The position numbers and the translations under genes are program-made. Positions 1-9,478 of a stretch of 64,000 bases of DNA are shown piece by piece. The stretch is from NCBI GenBank assembly GCA_032718565.1, contig JAVGVS010000097.1:626227-690226 (forward strand), written 5' to 3'. Below the pieces are notes generated by a model that did not search any database, was not told the origin of the DNA, and saw only the letters and a list, made by a program, of their open reading frames with translations. Numbering within the stretch: the stretch's first letter is position 1; each line of letters begins with the position of its first letter. The DNA comes from Distichodus sexfasciatus. Taxonomy: Eukaryota; Chordata; Actinopteri; Characiformes; Distichodontidae.

Positions 1-44
1 TACAGCCACAGAGGATTCAGCTTTAACTTCCAGTTTTTATTCAA

Positions 45-560
45 TTCATTTCAATTCAATTTTATTTATATAGCGCTCTTAACAACAGTCATTGTCACAA
101 AGCGCTTTACATATAACCGGCTCAAAACCCCAACAAGCAAGCCAGAGGCAACAGTGGCAAGTAAAAACTTCCTCTAGTATTTTATTCTAGGGGACACCAT
201 CCTCCTTTGGCGACTGGGTGCATGAACATTTAATACACAAGCAAACATTAGTTCAAGATTAAATGTTAAATATTCAGTGAAGAAGTGAAGATATAAAAAT
301 AACCCGAAGGACGCTTTCGAATCCCGAGTCGTTGCAGGGGCCGCTTGCCAAGATCCACTCAGTAACATTAAGCTAAAATTAGTTCAAATTTAAAATTTGG
401 ATTCGGTTTAAGTCCATAGGGTCCGAAAAAGTCCAAGTTGGTTGCAGATGATGAGGTCTCCATAGAGTCCCAGTGATGGTTCAGTCGGTCAAGCGTCAGC
501 TCGGTATTAGCTCGGGAAGAAAGAGAAGGGAGTTAGTGCCCTACACCTAACCTGCGGCAG
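45..560 (-). mobile_element. Retrotransposon 3'-end-like repeat (TTTATTTATATAGCGC type)
   Basis: TTCAATTCAATTTTATTTAT and ATAGCGCTCTTAACAACAG, then CAAAGCGCTTTACA and GCAACAGTGGCAAG.AAAAACTTCC, match a very common teleost repeat thought to be the inverted tail of a non-LTR retrotransposon. The right boundary is approximate. No reverse transcriptase is present. Confidence 0.6.
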
Positions 561-1257
561 TGCTAAAGTAACTATGGCAACTATTTTCTTGTCTTGTCAT
601 TTTTGCATCACGCCTGTCCTAACTCTACCCGTACGGAAAAAGCGTGTAAAATTATAAACCATAAGCAACACTTTTAATATTTATGTCATATACAATGTTT
701 GGCACTAACCCAGTACTGACATGGACATGTTACTGGACAACAGGCTTGTGGTTTTAAAAGGCAAAACCAGTCCAGCTAGTAAGGCCTAATTTTGGAGTTT
801 CGGTATCATATAATGATGTGAGAAGGCACTGTTTGGAGCATGATCTACTGGACAATTAATTATCAACATTTTGAGTAGTGATTGCAAACTTTATGTTGGG
901 TTTATGTTATGTTCACAATGTGTGTGCCTTATCTATAGTTATGAGTTGTCAGTGAGGGGGGTTTCTTTACTTCTAGGTAGGTACCACTTTTGAACCAAAT
1001 TGACGAGTTTGAGATAAAGAATTGACACACACACACACACACACACCACTATGAGCCAGTAAGGGAGGAGTCCCCTGCCTCAAATCTCATGTTCGTATGT
1101 CTCATTCCCCAGACGACTACAGAATGGAGAATCAGCCACAACTTCCAGTTTTTACACAATCATTACAATACTCAAGTCCTACATTTGCAATAAAAGGTCC
1201 TTTTTTCCCTCATAATTCATAACATTTCTAAACCAAATCTTATCCGCTAAGATACTT
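561..1257. other. Unrecognised upstream DNA with a CA microsatellite
   Basis: No gene or named repeat apart from (CA)11 at 1025-1046. Confidence 0.4.
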
Positions 1258-1590
1258 CAACGACCAATTTCCCAGTCGAGGATTAAGCCTGGTCCTAGAC
1301 TAGCTTTTACAATTTGAATGGTAAATCTTCATTGGTACTACAATTTAGTCCAGGATTAGGCTTAATGCATGAGAAAGAAACCATCCCTAGATTTCTACTG
1401 GCGCTTTGTCACATTTCACTTAAAAACTATTGCGAAAAGCATTTGGACACCCCTCCAAATCATTGACTTCAGGTGTTTCAATGGGGATTGTTTTTCAGGT
1501 GTTGGGCTTGGCCCCTTAGTTCCAGTGAAAGAAACTCTTAGGGCTGGTTTCTTGGCCATGATTAAGCCTAGTCTTGGACTAAGTTAAAAG
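1258..1590. mobile_element. Foldback element F (GATTAAGCCTAGTCYTAGACTAA family)
   Basis: The left arm has AATTTCCCAGTCGAGGATTAAGCC; the inner and right arms have TTTAGTCCAGGATTAGGCTTAA and GGGCTGGTTTCTTGGCCATG before AAGCCTAGTCTTGGACTAAG. This is a palindromic, non-coding element. Copies recur at 18283-18392, 29221-29346 and four times in 30812-31318. Confidence 0.6.
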
Positions 1591-1614
1591 TGAAAAGGTG
1601 TGATATTTGTCATT

Positions 1615-1827
1615 GTTAACACAGCACAGCGCGCCACTGCATTTGACCCATCCGCGAAGGAGCGGTGGGCAGATAACAAGGGCAATGGACAGTACCCTGG
1701 TTGGGGACGCCTGGGGACTGTACGTTGCTCATGAGCACCTCAGTTGCAAGTCTACCGTTCCTGGATTCGAACTTGCGACCTTCTGATCACGTGGCAAACA
1801 CACTACCATTACGCCAACAACTGCCCC
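1615..1827 (-). mobile_element. SINE-A, near full length
   Basis: The reverse strand starts GGGGCAGTTGTTGGCGTAAT, carries a B-box-like GGTCGCAAGTTCGAATCC, the TGAGGTGCTCATGAGCAACG body, and CCGCTCCTTCGCGGATGGGT. Reverse-strand frames here derive from the repeat. Confidence 0.75.
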
Positions 1828-2014
1828 ATTGTAGTACCACATGGATTACTGGGCCTTATCCACCCACTGTTCTTAAGATGAAATTTGTTAATAAAAGTCA
1901 CTTACACCGTTTTCAAAAACTGTCATTCATCGGTGTTTAATTAAGATTTGTTTCTAGGTAAGATTAAAATCTATGAACGCTGACGAGCATTCTTAGACAG
2001 ACTCTTTAGAACAG

Positions 2015-2340
2015 TTTTAGTGTAACAGTTATGGCCTTTGCCCTGTGACTGGAACGTCGCCAGTTTGGATCCCGGTCCGGTAAAGGTACCACTGGGTACT
2101 CATGATCAAGGTACTGTCCCCAAGCACTGCTCCCCAGGTGCTGCTCATCAGCTGCCTACTGCTCCTTTATGGATGGGACAAATGCAGAGGCCAGATTTTG
2201 CTGTGTTGTGCTGGGTTCAGCCCTGCGGTGTATTGGCACCTGCCCAGGGTTGGTCCCTGCCTTGCGCCCACAGTTCCCGGCATAGTCTCCGGTCTCTGCT
2301 ATCCCGATAGGGATTAAACATTTCGGACGATGAATGAATA
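2015..2340 (+). mobile_element. Chimeric SINE: SINE-A body joined to SINE-B tail
   Basis: 2015-2213 has the SINE-A order (GACTGGAACGTCGCCAGTTTGG, then GGTAAAGGTACCACTGGGTACTC, ACTGCTCCTTTATGGATGGG). From 2214 it continues as the SINE-B 3' part (GTATTGGCACCTGCCCAGGG, TTGGTCCCTGCCTTGCGCCC, GGACGATGAATGAATAAAT). The join is abrupt. Confidence 0.6.
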
Positions 2341-2344
2341 AATA

Positions 2345-3310
2345 ACTGTAATTCACTTTAATTTATTTAAATGCACACTACAATAACACTTCAACTGCTG
2401 TGATGTTAGTGAATTAACCTATTGTATCTATATGTTCTTACTGGTCTAAATGTACTTAGTATATCCCATTTAAACCATTAGTATACTAGAAGTTAAAATA
2501 AGGTAATGTTAACTGTGACTTGTCTGTAGCCTGTGGAGAAGTGCTCAAGAAAGAGTTTCACTGTACACTGTACTTGAAACCCTGAATCATTCACTATAAA
2601 ACAGTAACAGTGTTCTATACTAACGTGCTGTCTATCAGCAACTCTCCCATCTTCCCATAAAAAGCTACTCCAAACAAAATCCAATACAAATCTCCTTAAA
2701 TACAATGGTTGGTTGTGTCCATTTTGGTTGCCATGCCACTCAGATATGTGTCGGTCAGTAAACCCAGAGGATGGTGAGTAATACTCTAGTGGTTTTCCTG
2801 CATAATTACGTAGGGTTGTACGCAGGGGTGTTCCTGACACAGCGTCTGAGTCCCAAAACACACACCATTCTAATAATAGTGTCAAGATATGCTGTTGAGA
2901 TATTCAGGAGATGAGTATGTCATGGGACAAGCCCAGAAACTGTTCCCAAGAAAGAACATGCGTTGCAATTTTATTGCTTTTGTAACTTCCGGTTTACTTA
3001 GCAACACATCTAACTCCACAATAATGAATTTATTGTTGAGAGAATGCTGCCCCATGTAAGTATATAAAATAAAGTAGACACCATTACAGCACATGTTACT
3101 CACGCTAACTGTCCCCATAAAAAGCAAATATCATGCAATGTTTTAATAAAATTTGCTTTTATGATTTTTTTTATATTTATGAAAAACAGATATTCTTGTA
3201 AAGACATTGTAAAGCCTTAAATTTTCAAGTCTGTCTGGATTTTCAGCGTCAGATAATATCCATGTTTGGTTTTGTGAATTTAATCTTGAAATTGTAACTT
3301 TTTTCATAAA
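2345..3310. other. Unrecognised upstream DNA
   Basis: No recognised repeat or gene. An open frame of 130 codons on the reverse strand (2493-2885) has no domain that I recognise and is not supported as a gene. The pmp22 neighbour expected from mammals on this side, TEKT3, is not visible. Confidence 0.4.
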
Positions 3311-3324
3311 TGTAAGACTTGGTG

Positions 3325-3480
3325 GTGGTGGTGGTCTAGCATTTAGGGTACTCACCTCTGGACCAAGAGGTTGTGGGTTCGAATCCTACTGGCTTCCTGA
3401 GCAAGATTCTTAAACCCAAGTTGATCCAGATTGAAACTGTCCCTGTAATTCGGGGAACAGAAGGATAAGAGTGTCTGCTT
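3325..3480 (+). mobile_element. SINE-C
   Basis: GGTGGTGGTCTAGCATTTAG, then GGTTGTGGGTTCGAATCCTACT (B box), GAGCAAGATTCTTAAACCC, and a GGATAAGAGTGTCTGCTTTT tail. It ends about 160 bp before the pmp22 promoter. Confidence 0.75.
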
Positions 3481-3653
3481 TTCACTTCTTCAGAATTTTA
3501 GCTCCTCCCTGCATGACTATATGCGTATTTTAAGCTGAACTTTCTCACAATTTTGTCAATTTTGTTCACATGGTTTAACGAAGTACATCATACTATTTAA
3601 AAGTAAGAAGGGAAGAGGAAGCTGGAAAAATGTTAAGGACCCCGAATACGCCG

Positions 3654-3661
3654 TGACGTCA
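3654..3661 (+). promoter_or_regulatory. cAMP response element in the pmp22 promoter
   Basis: A perfect palindromic CRE, TGACGTCA, lies about 80-90 bp upstream of the probable transcription start of exon 1. Mammalian PMP22 expression in Schwann cells is cAMP-responsive, so the site is plausible. Binding is not shown by the sequence. Confidence 0.55.
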
Positions 3662-3713
3662 GAGCCGAGCAGAGGGCGGACGCAGAAGGGCGTCGTCCCC
3701 CAAAAGCAGCCTC

Positions 3714-3720
3714 TTTAAAA
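3714..3720 (+). promoter_or_regulatory. TATA-like box of the pmp22 promoter
   Basis: TTTAAAA sits about 25-30 bp before a CTCACTG initiator-like stretch near 3735-3741 and 90 bp before the exon 1 splice donor. The surrounding 3640-3780 is much richer in GC than its flanks, as expected of a promoter. A 10-bp word, GAATACGCCG, occurs both upstream of the CRE (3644-3653) and in the exon (3755-3764). Confidence 0.5.
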
Positions 3721-3739
3721 GCTCCGCTCAGCAGCTCAC

Positions 3740-3810
3740 TGCGTGTCGGACTCGGAATACGCCGGACTCTCAGGCCTTGATCTCTCTCTGGAATTATTGC
3801 TTTGCTCCCA
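3740..3810 (+). other. pmp22: pmp22 noncoding exon 1 (5' UTR)
   Basis: The exon ends at a strong splice donor (CCCA|GTAAGT, GT at 3811). It contains no ATG, so translation must begin in exon 2, as in mammalian PMP22. The start is approximate and placed from the TATA-like box. An alternative first exon, known for mammalian PMP22, was not found. Confidence 0.55.
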
Positions 3811-4299
3811 GTAAGTTGGACTTTTTTCTTACACAATTAGTTGTTTCTTCATATATATTTCGGGACATTTGACTTGGAATAAATCAGACCGGGAAACAGT
3901 TAGTTGCGCATTAGAGGTTGGAGACCTGTCGCATGTTTACACATCTGTAAATCTCACATTTTTAAAGAGTTTAAAACGAATTAAAAACGATATATTCTCT
4001 CCTCTTTCATCATTTTTGCTTTATAACATGTTTGTGTTTTATTGGTGATTATTAGTCTTGTGCGTTACTTTCATTTTATGACAAGGTTAAAACATTCGCA
4101 TAAATAAAGTAAAATCCTCAAATATAACGGTCTTTTTCTTTATTAGTTAGTTTTGCTGTTATTATAAAACGTAATACAGATTTAATGGGCTACTTTGTGA
4201 ACTGACTTTGTTCTGTAGACATAAGAGTCTAATAAAAATTCCTTACGTCCAAATCGGTCTGCTTTCACTTATTAAGTCAGCCTTGTTGAAGCTTAGAAA

Positions 4300-4358
<59 letters not shown>

Positions 4359-4606
4359 GTGTTACATTCATAAATGTAAAAACGTAGCCTAATGCATTAT
4401 ACTGTCTTAACACGCTGATAGTCATATGGACAAACATTTCTCCCCAAAAACACTCGGCCATTTTATGGCCCTACACATCATCTGGATTCAGGGGTTCTGT
4501 GTTTTTACAACTAATAAGTTGAAAGACAAGACGCGGCTTTGTGATAAACTCAAACTCAATTTTAGAGGCTAAATTGGGCTTTTAAATTGTTACTTCATTT
4601 GTACAG
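3811..4606 (+). other. pmp22 intron 1
   Basis: A 796-bp AT-rich intron from GTAAGT to a TTTGTACAG acceptor. It holds a (TTA)n microsatellite at 4303-4359 and no recognised interspersed repeat. Confidence 0.6.
4303..4359. repeat. (TTA)n microsatellite
   Basis: About 19 uninterrupted TTA units in pmp22 intron 1. It is one of two TTA arrays that flank coding exon 2 within 650 bp, and such arrays are prone to length error in assemblies. Confidence 0.95.
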
Positions 4607-4697
4607 AGATCTGGAGGCAAAATGCTGATCCTTCTGTGGAATCATCTTCCTGCACGTACTTGATTCAGCGCTGCTCTTCGTCTCCACTATCGTCAAT
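4607..4697 (+). CDS. pmp22: pmp22 exon 2: start codon and first membrane segment, 2 nt short
   Basis: The exon starts after TTTGTACAG, gives 15 nt of 5' UTR, then ATG at 4622-4624 in a fair context (A at -3), and ends at AAT|GTAAGC (4697). Codons 1-5 read MLILL. A lone T at 4637 follows, and from GGA at 4638 the other frame reads GIIFLH...LLFVSTIVN, the PMP22 first membrane helix. The coding part is 76 nt; the family has 78 (26 codons). As written, translation runs 13 codons to TGA at 4661-4663. The helix frame has TGA at 4626-4628 and no ATG, so no other start rescues it. H12 and the FVSTIV end of the helix are conserved. Positions 15 and 16, by human numbering, are Asp and Ser rather than hydrophobic. 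Confidence 0.88.
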
Positions 4698-4948
4698 GTA
4701 AGCGTGAAGTCCTCTAGTATTTTAAACATTTTAAGCATTCATTTCTACTTAAAAGTAGTCAAAATGCATATGCATCTTTTAATGCATGCGTGTGTGTTAC
4801 TCTTTATTAATCAAAAGACTGTCCAAAGTTGATCACGTTTTTATGTTCCCTTAAAATGTTACATTTGAAATATTTTCTATTTTAAATATTTTAAAACCTT
4901 AAGATCTTTTAAACTATGACTTTTGCTAATTAATTAACTATAATTTGC

Positions 4949-4988
<40 letters not shown>

Positions 4989-5435
4989 GTGTGTATTATT
5001 ATTATTATTAATCCACTATTTCCTTTATTTAGTAAATATTTATTTATTTACACAGGCTTGGACCGTAACCTCCATCTCTAGTGGGAATCTGTGGGAAAAC
5101 TGCACCACGTCTAATGGCGAATACTCATGTGTACCTGCTGGAACAGAAGGTAAGTCACGTGAACTGCCATCATCTTCTTTATTATCATCTTCATCCTCCT
5201 CTGTGTTGGGTGATGAGATCTCGGATGCATATAGATTTCCGACGGGGTCTACAAGTTGGCCTCTGTTTTACTGCTAGGAGAAAAAGGGACTTCAAACATG
5301 CTGCTGTATTCTCAGAGGGCCTGAACTGTGCATAACTCACAGAACATTTCATGTTTACCCTGCTGTGGAGGGCGGTGGGCGTGTCAAATGGCTATCATGC
5401 CCCCCTTCTGCCATCTAGGGGTGAGAATGCGGTCG

Positions 5436-5484
<49 letters not shown>

Positions 5485-8400
5485 TTTTTGATAAAAAAAA
5501 AACACAGAATATGTTACAGATTTACTAGGGGTTGACAGATTATCGGTTATCGGTTGTTGATATTTTTTCCTGAGAATTCCGAGAAGGTTTGATTACACAC
5601 AGTTATAAAGAATCCTTGAGTCGGAGATTGTCTGTGAATATTATTCCCGCAAGTCTCATTTGTGTCTCCATTTGTGTCTGCTATGAATATGAACAGAAAC
5701 CTGTTCCTGAACTGGATGAGTCAATACTGTCATTGTTATATTTAAATTAATGGTCATGTGAAGAGTCCACACTGCATTGGAACCAGTAGAGAGTAACAGT
5801 GTCTAATGGTATTGTTTCTTACATTATATGGTCTCTTCCTTAACAATAGGGTTAGATGTAGTTTAAAATATTAACTCCACTATCATGTTTTCAGGAATTA
5901 CATGGAATAGGGCAGTAATTTTATTTGAAATAATATTAATAGTCATTAAAACACCTTTACTTTGTCCATGTTAGAGAATATGCGTATAGACTAGCGGTTA
6001 ACTGATTTTCGGCCTGGCTGATTATTGCCAACAATATTTAGAATTTTTATTGTTTTTGATATTGGTAATTTAAAAAAAAATCAATATGCTGATAAAATAC
6101 GAATGCAAACTGATCCTTTATGTGCCGTCTCCTCATACACACTGTAACCAGTGTAGTTCATAAACTTAAAATGTTATAACTGAATGCTGAAAGGCTCATA
6201 GTCGATCAATATTTTCTTCTTTCTGTAAATAGCTTATTAATTTCAAGCTAATATTCATCCTAACCTTATTAGAAATTATAGTAACTGTAATGAAATATGA
6301 GCGATATAATAAGAATTCATTAAATCATTATAAACATGGCCAGTAACTGGAATCCAACATCCAGTATAAAGTTTTTCTGAGTTGACATGCCTCCGTATTG
6401 CCATCTAGAGGTGAGAATGTGGTCGTGCAATTTGAGAGAGTGAGAGAGCGAGGGTGAGGGAGAGAGAGAGATTTGTCCGGCCCCTGAGGCTCTCTGGTCT
6501 CTGCAGTATAAATAGCCGCTCTGTCATGTCGCAGATCAGAACCCTTGTTTGGGAGTAGAAATGGCAGGGCAGAGCGGTGGCATGGAGAGAGGCGTAGGGT
6601 AGGGTGGGGCGGGTCACGGGTCAAATATTTAAAGCCACTCAAATTTAGACAGCTATTTACTCAAGCGAATGTCCTCTTAAAGATAGTTGCCCTTTTAAGC
6701 AATTTGCCATGTGAGGATTGATCCAGATAATGAGAAATGATTGTGCGAAAACTTAAAAAAGGTCAAAGATTAGCTTTTTGTTACTAAGATTAAGGTTAGG
6801 ATTAGGGTTAGATCTAACTGTAGCGTTATTTACTGGTGGAAGTCAATGGAAGTACCTCACAAAGATGTCGCATAAGAGTGTATGTGAGTGTGTTGATGTC
6901 TTAAGAGGGTTGTTATAGGAAAAATAATTATTTGTACATTTTTAATGGCTTTGTGGGGACATTTTGGTATGTATTTGCTTTTGGTTACTGAGATTAAGGT
7001 TACGGTTGGAGTGTAGTAACTGTAGTATTATTTACTTCTGGTCATTATGGGAGTCAATGGAAGAACCTCAGGAAGATAGTAACAAAAGTGTGTGTGTATG
7101 TGTGTGTGTGTTGGGAGATCCTCAGACCGCCCCGTGCTGAACATAGTGTGCCTTTGGTATGGGTCACACCCTCGATATCATATTTAGATAGAATCAGTAA
7201 CAAGATAGTTGACAATAAAAGATCTGCAAGTGCACATGCTCATACACACGGCCCATGTAAGCGTTTTGAATAACAGTCTGAAACATCAGTGAAAAGAGAT
7301 GAAAGTTCAAATTGCATGATTATTTCCTAAAGCAAAAGACAGGACAAACATGGTCATACGTCTCCTGAGAAGTTTTATTAAATGATTTTGTAAGAGATGG
7401 ATAGAAAGATTGACAGACAGGTGAACCACTACGAATTAACAGACACAATTTTACAACATGTGCAAAGATGGAAATGAAATTTTTATAGTAAATTGCTACA
7501 AATTTGGTTGCAAAAGAGCTCCTGACATCCAAAAGTAGAGCTACAACGACAGTGTCTATTTTCTGTCTGACTTAAGCAAAAGACTGGATGTATATGTCAT
7601 ATGTCTTTTGAGGAATTTTATCAGATGATTCTGTACAATAACTTTACTGTTGCAACAATTAACAGGTTATTAACAGGTTAAATACAAGTAACCCATAGAA
7701 CATTCGGTAGCAATTTCACTAGCAAAATGTTTCTGGGGAAAAACAATAAAGATGAATTTCTGAATTGTGGCATGCTACAGCTCAAAAAACATGTCCATCC
7801 AAGAATTCTGGAGCTGCAAAAATAGAGCTACAACTACAATGTTTATTTTCTGGTTTTGGTTTTGGGCATGTTCTCAGTGCCTGGATTTATCCAGGTGACG
7901 TAATGGTTTCAGAAAGAGCAGAGACCCTGTGTGTGTGTGTTTGTGGTTACAAGACAGGACCAGCATGCACTGCTTTGTCAGCCTATGCCTTCGTGGTGTA
8001 ACCAGTGTTTGTCTAACGCCCTGCAGAAATGCTGTGTTTGTTCAGAAAGCAGCGTCTTCAGATCTCCGAGTGCTTTGTTTAGCACTCTTTTATCAGTGCA
8101 GTAATTATAGCATTATCTCCATTTGTTAGGGAACTCCATTGTCGATATAAATGCTGTTTGAAATACAATATGGCTCCACAGAGGATCTGTATCAGGTTTT
8201 CGGCTGGCGTGCCTCAGTAAAGTGCTCTTGTATCTTGTTTAGGAGGTTTTAAAGAGGATGTTTAATTGGCTGATTGTCTCAGGTTCATGTTGGTTTACCA
8301 GCAGTCTCCATAGTTTTAAGTGATGAGCAGCAGCTGGGGACACACTAGAGTATGTGAGGAGTACAGCTCATATCACAGATTTAGCAACTTCACTTTGTTT

Positions 8401-9425
8401 CAAACACATTAAAATAACCTTCTTTAATAGTTAGCCCATGTTGGAAAATACGTTGATTAATTTGTAGTTGACTAGGGGTTGACCAGTTATCGAATTTGAG
8501 TGATTATTTGTTATTGTGAACACAGCACTGCACACATTGCACCACAACCAACATGACCTTTGCATTTCCTCCCATCCATAAAGGAGCAGTGAGTTTTTTG
8601 GCAGTGCCTGGGGAGCAGTGCTGATGAGTACCTCACTGGTACCTTTACTGGTACGGGATTGAAACTGAGAAACTGCTACAGACCATGATTACCAGATTTA
8701 TGGCACAATGGCTAAAACAAAACTCAAAGCTTCTCTTTTCAAAATACATAGACAGGACACACAGTAGACTAAAGTTTTCATGACAGTGGAGAGACAAGAA
8801 ACAAAGGGAGAAACATAAAGTAGTACACACAGAAAAGTAATTAGCTGCAGTGCGAATCAAAAGGAACAAACCAATCAGGAGAACTAAACACTAATTAGAC
8901 ATGGAAAAAGCTAACGAGGAGCTAAATATTTAACCAGTAAGCAATGCAGAACTTAACCAAACTAAACATAAACAGCTGACACAAATAATGAGGGCTAACT
9001 AACCAATGGGAAAGGAACAGGAGGTGGAACAACGAAATAATGGCAGACAAGAGACAGGACAGTGCAAACACAAAACTCAACAATGGAGGCATCTAGTGGC
9101 AAAAGTCTGGGGGATCCAATGTTGGAAAATACACAGGAAATGGTAATGATTTACAGGTACAGACTAGGGCTTGGCTGATTTTCGATGTAAGTATATGGTA
9201 TTTTTACATTTATTGGTATCAGTAATTTTTAAAAACCAAAATAAAATACATTCATTCAAAAATGTGCTACTTGGTATCCGATGCAACTGCCACTCTTGGT
9301 CTAAAGTTAACACTTGATTAATTGATGTCTCGATTTGTTAGTCATCAAAAGTTTAGCCTGTCAGCACTGAAGGCTGAAGGCACTGACATCTAAATGTGAG
9401 AGCCCCATGCACTTTTTAGTTAGAC

Positions 9426-9478
<53 letters not shown>

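Noticed and set aside
2493..2885. 130-codon reverse-strand frame upstream of pmp22
   Set aside because: No domain or homolog recognised and no promoter or splice context. It could be part of an unlisted repeat.
1..3600. Exons of the expected upstream neighbour TEKT3
   Set aside because: I looked for tektin-like reading frames on both strands and saw only repeats and unrecognised DNA.
4945..5277. Open frame with a poly-leucine start reading through the intron 2 microsatellite into pmp22 exon 3
   Set aside because: It has no ATG (only TTG), the leucines are a (TTA)n array, and the exon 3 acceptor and phase are canonical. The resemblance to a membrane segment is a coincidence.
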